A stretch of 64,000 nucleotides of DNA. Origin: Acidobacteriota bacterium (lineage in GTDB: Bacteria; Acidobacteriota; Terriglobia; Acidiferrales; UBA7541). The translations under genes were made by a program, and so were the position numbers. The stretch spans positions 62,001 through 126,000 of the forward strand of contig JABCZD010000009.1 of the NCBI GenBank assembly GCA_013289855.1. Reading direction: 5' to 3'. The notes below the pieces were generated by a model. The model was not told the origin of the DNA. It saw only the letters and a list, made by a program, of their open reading frames with translations, and searched no databases. Below, piece after piece: positions 17,694 to 26,529 of the stretch; within the stretch, counting starts at the first letter, position 1, and each line of letters begins with the position of its first letter.

Positions 17694-18185
17694 TTAGGCG
17701 TTGCCCTTGAGCGCGTATCCCACGTCAAAGGGCAATTTGCCGTCAACCCGCAGAACCTTTACGGAACTGTTGATGGAATACACATCCACCAGACCAATCG
17801 CGCCCGGAATCGACGCCACTGCCAGCATGACGTTATCATCCGTATCCACAATCTTCACTACCTGACGCACTTCGTTCAACTTGGCGATGAAGGCTCGCAA
17901 ATCACCGGCTGGCGCTCCAAACAGCTTCTCCATGGCGATACGGGTTTCCGGCGCATCCGGATCTTTGATTACCAGGGTGAAGTTCCTGCCATCCGGCCAC
18001 GCCTTGAGCGTGCCCTTGCACAGCTTTACCAGGTCCGCGAGGGGAACATCGCTTACCTTATTCGCCGCCGAGGTCACAATCGCCGTATTTTTGATTGCAG
18101 GAGTGCCGGGAACGGCCACCCCCAGCAGCAAGCACGCGGCGACAGTCGCGCGCAACCGCAAATTCCAAATAGCAAAGTGCTTCAT
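17694..18185 (-). CDS. Periplasmic PstS-like substrate-binding-domain protein
   Basis: A 163-residue exported protein starting at ATG 18185, with a signal peptide (LRATVAACLLLGVAVPG). The mature part resembles the first lobe of a phosphate-binding PstS-type protein: VSDVPLADLVKLCKGTLKAW, then FTLVIKDPDAPETRIAMEKL, and later VASIPGAIGLVDVYSIN. It is about half the length of transport-competent PstS proteins, so it may be a small sensor or scavenging protein. There is no adjacent transporter. It diverges from the secreted TPR gene at 18475, sharing about 290 bases of upstream DNA. Confidence 0.7.
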   Translation of the reverse strand: MKHFAIWNLRLRATVAACLLLGVAVPGTPAIKNTAIVTSAANKVSDVPLADLVKLCKGTLKAWPDGRNFTLVIKDPDAPETRIAMEKLFGAPAGDLRAFIAKLNEVRQVVKIVDTDDNVMLAVASIPGAIGLVDVYSINSSVKVLRVDGKLPFDVGYALKGNA

Positions 18186-18474
18186 ACCCACGCTCACTTT
18201 CAGGCAGGTTATTCCAAAGTATTGCCACCCTTCGCGCATGCAGCAAGCGGAAGTTTCCCGGCCTGTGCTCAACGGGTATGCAGCATCGCCTTTTCTGTCG
18301 CCCAGGATGTTGACGTTTGCGAAACATCCACCGTCCAGTTCCCGATGATTATCCTTATGCACCAAGTGGCCATTGGTACAGTATCCGCCCGCCGCGCCAC
18401 ACGATATTTTTGCAGTCCTGGGACCGAGAATGCTGTGGAACGAGCCGCCGAACGGGTGGCTGGAGCGTGGCGTC

Positions 18475-20013
18475 ATGAAGCAACTTCAAATCGTAGCGGT
18501 GATGACGGTCTGTTCGCTGGCGTGGACCGCCAGCAGCGCCGCTCAAAACAATCCTGCGAGCGTTACCCCGGTACGCGCAAAAGCCGGCGCGACAACAAAG
18601 AACGCCGCAGCGCCTACGCCCGCCGCGAAGCCACCAGCGCAATTGCTGTTCGGCACGCTTCCGCTTTCCACACACTCCGTCGAAGCGCGCACCTTGGCGG
18701 AAAAGGCCCTGGATAATTACGAGAATGTGCAGCTCGACGAGTGCATCGCGCAAGCCAAACAGGCAGCTGATAAGGATCCGCAATTCGCGCTGGCCTACGC
18801 CATTTGGTCTTTCGCCGCGCGCCGCGATGAACCGGCCACGGCCGCGCTAGCCAAAGCCAACGCCCTGGCTGACAATGCACCTCCCGAAGAACAACTTCTC
18901 GTTCGCTGGATGGTCGCCACGCAATCTTCGGACCTGCTGCCCGCCATCTCGCTGATGAACGACATGCTCAAGCGCTTCCCGGACAACAAGCACGTTCTGT
19001 ATCTCTCCGCGGAATGGCTGTATTTTCAGCAGGACTACGACCGCTCGCGGAAGCTCTTCGAGAAAGCTTTGCAAAGCGATCCCAAGTTTCCGCCCTCTCT
19101 AAATATGCTGGGCTACGCGTATATCGAAACCGGTGACCCTGATCCCGCCAAAGCTAAGGCCGCGCTGCAGCGTTACGCGGAGCTATTGCCGGACCAGCCG
19201 AATCCTCACGATTCGCTGGGCGAAGTTTTGCGCTTTTCAGGAGACGACGAAGGCTCCGTCATCGAATACCGCAAGGCGCTGAAAATATCGCCGACGTTTT
19301 ATACCTCGCAACTGGGTGTCGGCGAAACGCTGACGCTCATGGGCAAGTACGACGAAGCCCGCGCCGAAATGGATAAGGCCGTGGCTATGGCGCCAACCAC
19401 GCGAGACAAGCTGCATATCGAATTCCAGAAGGTCCTGATTCGCTTCTGGGAAGGTAAGCCCGAGCTCGGACGCCAAGAGCTTGTCGCTCTGGAAGAAAAG
19501 GCTCGCGATGCCAATGACGGCTACGCCCAGTACGACATTGGCTTGGGCCGCGCTTTTCTCGCCGCAAACACGGACGAAGAATTAACGCAGCTTTCGCGCC
19601 TTGAGAGCATCTTCTCCAACCCTTTCAACGCTATGGCGGAAGGCGATCGCCACACCGCGCTGGCTTCCATTTTGCGCGAAGAAGTACGCGTGCTCGCCAA
19701 GCTGGGAAAAGTAGAAAGCGCGCACGATGAGATTCAAGAACTGGAAGGTTTGGCTAGGGATACGCGCGATACCATCATCGAAGACTGCTACGAATCGGCT
19801 CGCGGCTATGTTTTGTACGCCACCGGAGATTACGCCAGCGCCGCGGATGAACTGGCCAGCGACCCGCAGAATCCTCTGGTCGCGCGGCAGATCGTTCTAA
19901 CCCAAGAAAAGCTCGGCAACAAAGCGCAAGCCGAAGTGGATCGCACACGCTGGAAATATCTCCGTGCCGATTCCCCGCAATGGTTTTTGGCCGCGCAAGC
20001 TCCGGCCAATTAG
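18475..20013 (+). CDS. Secreted TPR-repeat protein
   Basis: A 512-residue protein with a signal peptide (LQIVAVMTVCSLAWTASSAA) starting at ATG 18475, preceded by GGAG. After a short Ala/Pro linker the whole length is helical TPR-type repeats, for example NLGYAYI-like LNMLGYAYIETGDPDPAKAK, NPHDSLGEVLRFSGDDEGSV and SAADELASDPQNPLVARQIV. Such proteins act as periplasmic scaffolds for protein-protein contacts; no enzymatic domain is seen. It ends just before a strong bidirectional terminator shared with the convergent GlsB/YeaQ gene. Confidence 0.85.
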   Translation: MKQLQIVAVMTVCSLAWTASSAAQNNPASVTPVRAKAGATTKNAAAPTPAAKPPAQLLFGTLPLSTHSVEARTLAEKALDNYENVQLDECIAQAKQAADKDPQFALAYAIWSFAARRDEPATAALAKANALADNAPPEEQLLVRWMVATQSSDLLPAISLMNDMLKRFPDNKHVLYLSAEWLYFQQDYDRSRKLFEKALQSDPKFPPSLNMLGYAYIETGDPDPAKAKAALQRYAELLPDQPNPHDSLGEVLRFSGDDEGSVIEYRKALKISPTFYTSQLGVGETLTLMGKYDEARAEMDKAVAMAPTTRDKLHIEFQKVLIRFWEGKPELGRQELVALEEKARDANDGYAQYDIGLGRAFLAANTDEELTQLSRLESIFSNPFNAMAEGDRHTALASILREEVRVLAKLGKVESAHDEIQELEGLARDTRDTIIEDCYESARGYVLYATGDYASAADELASDPQNPLVARQIVLTQEKLGNKAQAEVDRTRWKYLRADSPQWFLAAQAPAN

Positions 20014-20029
20014 GAACACTGTGCGAAAT

Positions 20030-20069
20030 AAAGATGCGCCGCGGCGGATACTTGCCGCGGCGCATCTTT
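20030..20069. terminator. Strong bidirectional terminator
   Basis: A perfect 16-bp stem, 20030-20045 with 20054-20069, has an 8-nt loop and A-run/T-run flanks. It lies between the convergent genes ending at 20013 (plus) and 20084 (minus) and can serve both. Confidence 0.92.
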
Positions 20070-20083
20070 TCCATCTCTAGGTT

Positions 20084-20326
20084 CTAGGCCTTCTTAAGCA
20101 GCCGCGTGATCCAGATCAGAATCACCGCGCCCACAAAGGCCACCAGAATCGACCCAATCAGCCCGCCGCCGATACCAAGAGGCCCGAGAATCCAGCCACC
20201 GACAATGGCTCCCAGCATTCCTAGAATGATATCGACGACCACTCCGTAGCCGCCGCCCTTCATTACTTTCCCTGCCAGAAAGCCCGCGATCAAACCGACA
20301 ATAATCCACCACAATAAACCACTCAT
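20084..20326 (-). CDS. GlsB/YeaQ/YmgE family stress-response membrane protein
   Basis: An 80-residue inner-membrane protein of the transglycosylase-associated family. Three hydrophobic helices are linked by glycine-rich turns: LLWWIIVGLIAGFLAGKVMK, then VVVDIILGMLGAIVGGWILG, then GSILVAFVGAVILIWITRLL. This is the full length and exact architecture of the family. AGGAGG stands 7 bases before the ATG. Members are often induced by envelope or general stress; the biochemical role is not known. Confidence 0.95.
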   Translation of the reverse strand: MSGLLWWIIVGLIAGFLAGKVMKGGGYGVVVDIILGMLGAIVGGWILGPLGIGGGLIGSILVAFVGAVILIWITRLLKKA

Positions 20327-20406
20327 AGTCTGTCCTCCTGTTTAAAACCAAAACGCCTGAACTGCGATTAGAAAAATTCCGGTTGGCCTGGTTTCGCTGC
20401 ATGGTT

Positions 20407-21507
20407 TTAGAGCTTGCCCGTCCCGAATGTCAAGCGAAAGCCGGTTGAGAGAATCGTATTGTTATTCGTCAAGCCAGGCTGTGGATAGTTCGTGAAGCTG
20501 TCTGTAAACGTTGTTTGCCAAGCGAGCCAGGACTTGAGTTTCGTGGCCGCTGAAATTCCCAGCGTGAAGCGCAAATCACCGCTGTTGGAAATGTTGGGAA
20601 AGACCGTAAACGCCTCCGTGACCAGCGTCCGCCCATTTAGAATTTTCATGTTTAGAGTTTCGCCGGCATTGATTTCCCCAGTTTTGCGCGTCAGCGATGG
20701 GACTATCGGCGTGACCGTGGTGATCGCCGAATAGTATTCCTGGTTGAAGTCGCCGCCTCCGAAGACGTCAAATTGCGTGGCTTTGGTGTTGATCAGGTGA
20801 TAGCCGAAGCCACCGCCCAGCACGTTGCGCAAATCAAGATGCTGGAACTCGTCGTATGCGAAATCAGTGAAGCCGAATACGAAAATCTTGGGATTCAAGT
20901 TGAAGTCGGTGCGAATGCCGCCGTTGATAGCTTTCGCGATAGTTCGCGAAGGCGGTGTCGTATCGTCAGTGGAATAAACCGCCGTGGAGTAGACGGTAAT
21001 TTTGTCCTTGGGCGTCAGGCGGACCGCCTTGGCAGCAAGCGTGAAACTCAGCGTGGAGGAATCACCACTGGTATCGCTGAGCCCGCTGTCGATAAATCCG
21101 CTCCAGAAATCGAGGAGGTGCGGATTGCGCAGCCGCTCGATTTCAGCGTCGGCGGATTGCTGCTCGGCATCATTGCGCACCGTGACCACCGTATCTTTCG
21201 GAGCTTCCACGTTCCCCGTGGTCTTCGTGGCCACATCGAATTTGCCGTCGCTGGTGGTCACTGTGCCCACCACGGTTTGCCCGTCCTTCAGCCCCAGGTG
21301 CAGGTTCTGCGTGGACGTGATGGAGGTGACTGCGGCCCATTGCACATTCACGTCGCCGGCCAATTCTGTTTTGATCAACAACGTTTTGTCGTCGGATTTG
21401 ACGATGGTGCCGGTTAGGCGGTCACCGTTTTTCAGGGTTATCTGGTCGGCGCGAATGCCGACGGCGAAGACACACGTAGCCAAAGCTAAAATCAAACTTC
21501 TTCGCAC
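20407..21507 (-). CDS. DUF481-type outer-membrane protein
   Basis: A 366-residue exported protein with GTG start 21507, AAGGAG before it, and signal peptide SLILALATCVFAVGIRA. Residues 20-110 form a small-strand domain (DQITLKNGDRLTGTIVKSDD and a second GxT-type copy). The C-terminal two thirds is a predicted beta barrel of the DUF481 family, with alternating aromatic strands (FGFTDFAYDEFQHLD, GGGFGYHLINTKATQFDVFG) and a typical last strand ending FGTGKL. It probably sits in the outer membrane. The role is unknown. Confidence 0.8.
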   Translation of the reverse strand: MRRSLILALATCVFAVGIRADQITLKNGDRLTGTIVKSDDKTLLIKTELAGDVNVQWAAVTSITSTQNLHLGLKDGQTVVGTVTTSDGKFDVATKTTGNVEAPKDTVVTVRNDAEQQSADAEIERLRNPHLLDFWSGFIDSGLSDTSGDSSTLSFTLAAKAVRLTPKDKITVYSTAVYSTDDTTPPSRTIAKAINGGIRTDFNLNPKIFVFGFTDFAYDEFQHLDLRNVLGGGFGYHLINTKATQFDVFGGGDFNQEYYSAITTVTPIVPSLTRKTGEINAGETLNMKILNGRTLVTEAFTVFPNISNSGDLRFTLGISAATKLKSWLAWQTTFTDSFTNYPQPGLTNNNTILSTGFRLTFGTGKL

Positions 21508-21756
21508 GGTCTTTCTCCTTTATTTGTCGAGCTGTTTACCGGCCGGGCTGGGCAATTGCGGCGAGGTAAAATTTCGGATGAACGACGTCCCTGTAAAGCG
21601 GATTAAGCTTACCGAAGGCAGCTAGGTAATCCAATGAAAATTGTGCTTTGCGCACGAGCCAGCGAATCGGGACGGAGACCTTCGTGAAGGCCGAGACCGC
21701 GCGTCAGCGTGCCGCCGTTGCCCGACGCTTGTAGTAAGGGTTGCGCGTGCCTTGTG

Positions 21757-21784
21757 TATAATGCGGCGATATTAAGGAGAACTG
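21757..21784 (+). promoter_or_regulatory. -10 box and ribosome site for the SAM hydroxide adenosyltransferase homologue
   Basis: A perfect TATAAT lies at 21757-21762 and AAGGAGA at 21774-21780, just before the ATG at 21785. The -35 region (about GTAAGG) is weak. The transcript leader would be only about 15 bases. Confidence 0.6.
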
Positions 21785-22774
21785 ATGATTTCTGGAATTC
21801 GTAATCGGAAAAATGGGCAGGCTGCGCGACTCTTCATAGTTCTGGGCATGGTGGTTTGTCTATTTCACGGCGCGGGGTGCGCGCAATCTCCGGTGAAAAA
21901 AACTGCCGCGGATCAACCTTCAGCGCCTTCCGCGTCGCAAACTGCGCAGCGGCCCACGCTGGTATTTATGACCGATTTTGGAACGGCGAACGATGCGGTC
22001 GCTCTATGCAAAGCGGTGATGCTGGGAATCGCGCCGGACGCGCGGATCATGGATATTACGCACCAGGTGACGCCGTTTTCCATTGAAGAGGGCGCGCGGT
22101 TTCTGGAAGCGGTCTCGGAATATTATCCGCCGGGGACGGTTTTTGTGTCGGTCATCGATCCCGGCGTCGGAACGTCGCGCAAAGCGGTGATCGTGAAATC
22201 GAAGAAGGGACAATATTTTGTGCTGCCGGACAATGGGTTGGTCACGCCGGTCATCGATCGCGACGGGTTGGCCCACGCCTACGAAATCACCAATACGAAT
22301 TGGATGATTCAAGCGGCAATATCTTCCACGTTTCATGGACGCGATATTTTTTCTCCCGCCGGCGCGCATCTGGTGATGGGTTGGGACTATACGCTCGCCG
22401 GACCGGAAGTCGCGCAATTGGTGCGGCTGACGCCCAAAGCCGCCACCCTGACGGACAAAGGAGTAGCTGGCGAGGTGATTGGACTCGACGATCCGTTTGG
22501 CTCGTTGATTACGGATATCACCGGCGATGACATTAAAAAATTGGGATACAACTTTGGTGACAAGATTTCGTTTCAACTGAACAAGAAGCCGCTGGCCCTG
22601 CCGTTTGGAAAAACGTTTATGGATGTTCCGGTCGGCGAGTCGCTGCTGTATATCGATTCGCGCGGACGGCTGGGCATCGCCGTGAATCAGGGAGACTATT
22701 CCAAAAAATTCAACATCAGGCCGCCAGGAGAGATTTTTGTCCCGCGAAAAGGCGCGGCAATTAAGGCACGCTAA
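21785..22774 (+). CDS. Exported SAM hydroxide adenosyltransferase (DUF62 / chlorinase-fluorinase fold)
   Basis: A 329-residue protein of the family that splits S-adenosylmethionine with water (or halide in specialised members) to adenosine and methionine. Family blocks are clear: FMTDFGTANDAVALCKAVM, VFVSVIDPGVGTSRKAV, VLPDNGLVTPV, STFHGRDIFSPAGAHL and the C-terminal YIDSRGRLGIAVNQG. Unusually, the N-terminus is a signal-like segment (LFIVLGMVVCLFHGAGC, with a cysteine that could be lipidated, though the lipobox is poor) followed by a Ser/Ala/Pro linker, which suggests export. The chloride/fluoride-specific loops cannot be judged from this sequence, so the water-using reaction is the family default. 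Confidence 0.85.
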   Translation: MISGIRNRKNGQAARLFIVLGMVVCLFHGAGCAQSPVKKTAADQPSAPSASQTAQRPTLVFMTDFGTANDAVALCKAVMLGIAPDARIMDITHQVTPFSIEEGARFLEAVSEYYPPGTVFVSVIDPGVGTSRKAVIVKSKKGQYFVLPDNGLVTPVIDRDGLAHAYEITNTNWMIQAAISSTFHGRDIFSPAGAHLVMGWDYTLAGPEVAQLVRLTPKAATLTDKGVAGEVIGLDDPFGSLITDITGDDIKKLGYNFGDKISFQLNKKPLALPFGKTFMDVPVGESLLYIDSRGRLGIAVNQGDYSKKFNIRPPGEIFVPRKGAAIKAR

Positions 22775-22792
22775 GTCTCCTTCGCCTCACAC

Positions 22793-22904
22793 CTGTAGCG
22801 CGGGCGCTTGGTTTTGAGCCCTGCGGCTTTTTCCGCGTCACGGATCACACTGCGATCAGTGCTGCGTCGCGCTAAGCGACTGTTGCAACGGCTGCTCGCT
22901 ACAG
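22793..22904. repeat. 112-nt repeat element with 8-bp terminal inverted repeats
   Basis: CTGTAGCG at 22793-22800 and its exact reverse complement at 22897-22904 bound the element. Its first 42 bases (22793-22834) recur, reversed, at 41670-41712 with one indel and one substitution. This is a dispersed, possibly MITE-like sequence. Confidence 0.6.
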
Positions 22905-22997
22905 TTGCTTTTTAGAAGTTGGGAGCATCCAATAGTGTTGTGTTGGTTTGCGTTTTGCTCAACTAATCCGTAGCGGGTTCCTGCAAGGGGGATTTCT

Positions 22998-24215
22998 ATG
23001 ACCGAAGCTGTGATTGTTTCCGCGGTGCGTACCGCGGTGGGACGCGGTTATAAGGGGACGCTCCGCACCACACGTCCGGACGATTTGGCGGCGCTGGTGA
23101 TCAAGGAAGCGCTGGCGCGCGTTCCGGGGCTGGATGCTAAAGATGTGGATGATGTGATTTTGGGCTGCGCGATGCCGGAGGGCGAACAGGGCATGAACGT
23201 GGCGCGGATTGCCGCGCTGCGCGCAGGCTTGCCCGTTGAAACCTCGGCGATGACCATCAACCGCTTTTGCTCCTCCGGCTTGCAAGCCATCGCGCTGGCC
23301 GCGGAACGCATTCGCTCGGGCGGCGCGGAAATCATTGTGGCAGGCGGAACGGAGTCGATGTCGCTCGTGCCCATGGGTGGGAATAAAATTTCGCCGAATC
23401 CCTGGTTGATCGACAATTATCCCGACGCGTATATCAATATGGGCTTGGGCACGGAAAATATCGCCAAGAAATTTGGCATCGCGCGCGAGCAGGCGGATCA
23501 GTTTGCCGCGGAATCGCATCGCAAGGCGCTGGCTGCTATTGCGGAAGGAAAATTCAAAGACGAGATCGTGCCGGTGGAAGTGAAGATTACCACGCTGGTC
23601 AACGGCGCCGTGGCGAGCGGCGGAAAGAATGGCAGCAAGCCCGCGAAAGCGGTCACGCAGACCATTTCATTCGATACCGACGAACTGCCGCGCGCGGAAA
23701 CTTCCTATGACGTGTTATCGAAACTGAAGCCGGCCTTTCATGTGGCCGGGACCGTGACGGCGGGAAATAGTTCGCCGATGAGTGACGGCGCGGCCGCTTG
23801 CGTGGTGATGAGTGAAGCTCGCGCGCGCGAGTTGGGGCTGAAACCCCTGGCGCGTTTCGTGGCGTACGCCACGGCAGGTTGCAAACCCGAGGAATTCGGC
23901 ATCGGTCCGGTGTATGCGATTCCTAAGGCGCTGAAGCAGGCGGGACTGTCATTGTCGCAAATTGACGTGATCGAGTTGAACGAAGCGTTTGCGGCGCAGT
24001 CGCTGGCGGTGATACAACAGGCCGGGCTCGATGCCTCGCGCGTAAATCCGAACGGCGGCGCGATTGCCCTCGGGCATCCGCTGGGATGCACGGGCGCGAA
24101 GTTGACGGCCACGGTCATTCGCGATCTGCAGCGCAAGAACGGGCGCTTCGGCATGGTCACCATGTGTATCGGTGGCGGAATGGGCGCCGCGGGAATTTTT
24201 GAACGGCTCGCTTGA
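22998..24215 (+). CDS. fadA: Acetyl-CoA acyltransferase (thiolase), FadA type
   Basis: A 405-residue degradative thiolase that cleaves 3-ketoacyl-CoA with CoA in the last step of beta-oxidation. The nucleophilic cysteine is Cys91 in NRFCSSGLQAIALAAE. The other catalytic blocks are NEAFAAQS, GHPLGCTGAK and CIGGGMGAAG. The length is usual. The ATG at 22998 follows AAGGGGG. The bicupin gene begins 15 bases after its stop and is probably cotranscribed. The natural partners are the FadN-type and FadE-type proteins elsewhere in this window. Confidence 0.96.
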   Translation: MTEAVIVSAVRTAVGRGYKGTLRTTRPDDLAALVIKEALARVPGLDAKDVDDVILGCAMPEGEQGMNVARIAALRAGLPVETSAMTINRFCSSGLQAIALAAERIRSGGAEIIVAGGTESMSLVPMGGNKISPNPWLIDNYPDAYINMGLGTENIAKKFGIAREQADQFAAESHRKALAAIAEGKFKDEIVPVEVKITTLVNGAVASGGKNGSKPAKAVTQTISFDTDELPRAETSYDVLSKLKPAFHVAGTVTAGNSSPMSDGAAACVVMSEARARELGLKPLARFVAYATAGCKPEEFGIGPVYAIPKALKQAGLSLSQIDVIELNEAFAAQSLAVIQQAGLDASRVNPNGGAIALGHPLGCTGAKLTATVIRDLQRKNGRFGMVTMCIGGGMGAAGIFERLA

Positions 24216-24229
24216 GGGATAAATCGTCA

Positions 24230-25018
24230 ATGAAAACCGTGTCGCTCGCATTCCTTGCGATTGCGTTGTCGTTGATGGCCTTTCCGATGCGCGCGCAAGC
24301 TCCGGCGGCTATTCCGGCAGCCGAAGAGCCACATCATCACCAGGTGCTGGAAAATTCGTATGTGCGCGTGTTGCGAGTGAGCATCCCCACCGGCGATGCG
24401 ACGCTGTTGCACGCGCACAATGCGCCGTATGTTTACGTCAGCCTGGGACCGGCGGATTTTGCGAACGCCGTGGCGGGCAAACCGGAAGCGCGCGTCAAGC
24501 TAACCGACGGACAAGTGGGTTACTCGCGCGGGAACTTCGCGCACCTGGTGCGTGCGGACGCGGGAATCCCTTTCAACAATGTGACGATAGAGCTGTTGCG
24601 TCCGCAGGGCGAGCCGCGCAATCTGTGCGAGAAAATTGTGCCCGGCGATGCCGGCACTTGCGATTTGAGCGGCTACGCGGCGGACGCGCCAATTGCCGTC
24701 CGTCCGTTGCTTGAGACCGACGAGATTCGCGTGTCTGAAGTGGTGGTCCGCAAAGGCGACGCCACTGATAAACCGCACGCGCAACCCGGATTGCTGGTGG
24801 CGGTTTCCGCCGCTCCCATCACAGTTGCGCATGTAGCGGGCGCAGCGACGCAAACGCTGCATGCCGGCGAAATAATCTGGCTTCCAGCAGGCGCAGTGCC
24901 GAAGTTTACTGTGGCAGAGGGCCTGGAATCGCGTTTGCTGTTAATTTCCTTCAAAGAGGCCGCCGCAGCAGCCGCCCCGACAGCACAAATCGGCCGCGTG
25001 TATCAGCCAGTACTCTGA
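24230..25018 (+). CDS. Secreted bicupin-like protein
   Basis: A 262-residue exported protein with signal peptide VSLAFLAIALSLMAFPMRA, starting at ATG 24230 with GAGGG overlapping the thiolase stop. Two cupin-like barrels follow. The first carries EEPHHHQVLENSYVRVLRV and LLHAHNAPYVYVS, whose histidines suit a metal site; the second (LLETDEIRVSEVVVRKGD, then GEIIWLPAGAVPKF) has fewer histidines and may be structural. The reaction is unknown. The position after fadA looks like an operon, but an exported cupin has no obvious part in beta-oxidation. Confidence 0.75.
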   Translation: MKTVSLAFLAIALSLMAFPMRAQAPAAIPAAEEPHHHQVLENSYVRVLRVSIPTGDATLLHAHNAPYVYVSLGPADFANAVAGKPEARVKLTDGQVGYSRGNFAHLVRADAGIPFNNVTIELLRPQGEPRNLCEKIVPGDAGTCDLSGYAADAPIAVRPLLETDEIRVSEVVVRKGDATDKPHAQPGLLVAVSAAPITVAHVAGAATQTLHAGEIIWLPAGAVPKFTVAEGLESRLLLISFKEAAAAAAPTAQIGRVYQPVL

Positions 25019-25183
25019 GCTGGCCCAGCGCGGTGATGTGGCGCCAATCCCCGTCGGCTCCGCGGCAATCATGGCTGCTGGGCCTTCAATGTGCATTTTC
25101 CAGTCGAAAAGTTTGCCGTAAAACTCTTGGGTCTTTTGCTGATCTTTGCAACCAATTTCAAAATGCATTACCGGACAAGCCAT
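25015..25183 (-). pseudogene. N-terminal remnant of a VOC (glyoxalase-like) family gene
   Basis: The first 50 or so codons are a clean VOC-family start (MACPVMHFEIGCKDQQKTQE, then FYGKLFDWKM), with a ribosome site before the ATG. After EPTGIG the frame is lost: deleting one base would restore the family's GHITALG motif. Soon after, the sequence meets the end of the bicupin gene and the rest of the VOC domain is missing. This is a decayed gene fragment. Confidence 0.75.
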
Positions 25184-25691
25184 GGGTTCTCCTTCTTAGC
25201 CGAGGATTTCAGACCATCGTTGCGACCATTTTTTCGCGAACGCGTTTAGTTTATCTTCGCCCGACGCCAAACGCGTGGAGCCAGATTTGCGCCTCGATTT
25301 TCTCCGCCGAGCGTTCGATGGTAACCCATAACAGCGCGACGGCTGAGTCGGCCCAGCAGCGGCGACGATTAACAGCTGCGGATGGTGAAATAAAAGTGGC
25401 ACAGGGTCCGCGACGAGCATCGAACCCTGCGACGGTGATTTAATTCCTCGCGGCGAATTGCCCGGCGCAGTACACTGTCGGGCCGAAGCCGGGGAGCACG
25501 CGCTTTCCGGTTAACTCCGCGTTCGTTGCGCCGCATTTGTCGCGCGGTGTTCGTGGCAGGGCGTTGTGCTTTGCGGTCTTCGTTGTGTTTCGCGGTCTTC
25601 GTTGCGTGGCGTTGATAGTGCGACGTTGCTTCCACGGCGTCGGACGTTCGCGTGGCGCGGCGTTCGTGGCGGTTTTATTTTGGAGTGGCGA
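25184..25691. other. Gap with decayed sequence and short tandem repeats
   Basis: About 500 bases without a convincing gene. Minus-strand pieces near 25196-25330 look faintly protein-like but change frame. From about 25505 to 25680 the DNA is a G/T-biased series of degenerate GTTCGTGG/GTTGCG units, including an 18/19-nt tandem pair (TTTGCGGTCTTCGTTGTG) at 25570-25606. Confidence 0.5.
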
Positions 25692-26528
25692 TTGACGACA
25701 CTGGAATTTACGGCGCTGATTGGTTTTGGGTCGCTGCTAGCGGGATTTCTGGGAGCGCTCACTGGGTTGGGCGGCGGCGTGGTGATCGTGCCGATGCTGA
25801 CGTTGCTGTTTGGCGTGGACATCCGGTATGCCATTGGTGCGGCGCTGGTGTCGGTGATTGCTACGTCTTCTGGTGCGGCGGCGGCGTATGTGCGCGACGG
25901 GTACTCGAACATTCGCGTGGGAATGTTTCTGGAGATTGCCACCACGATTGGAGCGCTTTCCGGCGCGGCGCTGGCGCTGTATTTGCGGGTGTCTATCATC
26001 GCCATCATTTTCGGAGTGGTGCTGTTGTATTCGGCTTATGCATCGTTCCGCAAGGAATCCGACGTTTCCAAGGATGAGCGAGTGGATCGCATTGCTACCT
26101 GGCTGCGGATGGATAGCGCGTATCCGACGGCGAATGGATTGACAAGCTATCACGTGCGGAATGTTCCGCTGGGCTTTCTGATTATGTATGTGGCGGGAGT
26201 TTTGTCCGGCTTGCTGGGAATTGGGTCCGGCGCCGTTAAAGTCCTGGCGATGGACCAGGCGATGAAGCTGCCATTTAAGGTGTCGACGACGACGAGCAAT
26301 TTCATGATTGGTGTTACGGCGGCGGCGAGCGCGGGAATTTATCTTAGCCGCGGGTATATCGATCCAGGGCTGGCGATGCCGGTGATGCTGGGAGTTTTGG
26401 CGGGATCGCTGCTGGGCGCGCGGGTGCTGGCGGGCGCGCAGGTGAAAACTTTGCGAATCGTTTTCAGCAGCGTGATTGGAATATTGGCCATTGAGATGAT
26501 TTACAACGGAATTGCGGGGAAATTCTAA
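25692..26528 (+). CDS. Sulfite exporter TauE/SafE family permease
   Basis: A 278-residue inner-membrane transporter of the TauE/SafE/YfcA family, which exports sulfite, sulfoacetate or related anions. The TTG at 25692 is chosen because GGAG stands 6 to 7 bases upstream and the first helix begins right after (LTTLEFTALIGFGSLLAG). The two family repeats each open with a glycine-rich turn: GALTGLGGGVVIVPML near residue 25 and GVLSGLLGIGSGAVKVL near residue 175. About eight helices are predicted. The DUF1634 gene starts one base after its stop, a pairing often seen for this family. Confidence 0.92.
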   Translation: MTTLEFTALIGFGSLLAGFLGALTGLGGGVVIVPMLTLLFGVDIRYAIGAALVSVIATSSGAAAAYVRDGYSNIRVGMFLEIATTIGALSGAALALYLRVSIIAIIFGVVLLYSAYASFRKESDVSKDERVDRIATWLRMDSAYPTANGLTSYHVRNVPLGFLIMYVAGVLSGLLGIGSGAVKVLAMDQAMKLPFKVSTTTSNFMIGVTAAASAGIYLSRGYIDPGLAMPVMLGVLAGSLLGARVLAGAQVKTLRIVFSSVIGILAIEMIYNGIAGKF

Positions 26529-26529
26529 G

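Noticed and set aside
17610..18716. 368-codon plus-strand frame spanning the PstS-like and TPR starts
   Set aside because: It overlaps two better-supported genes and lacks a domain or signal peptide.
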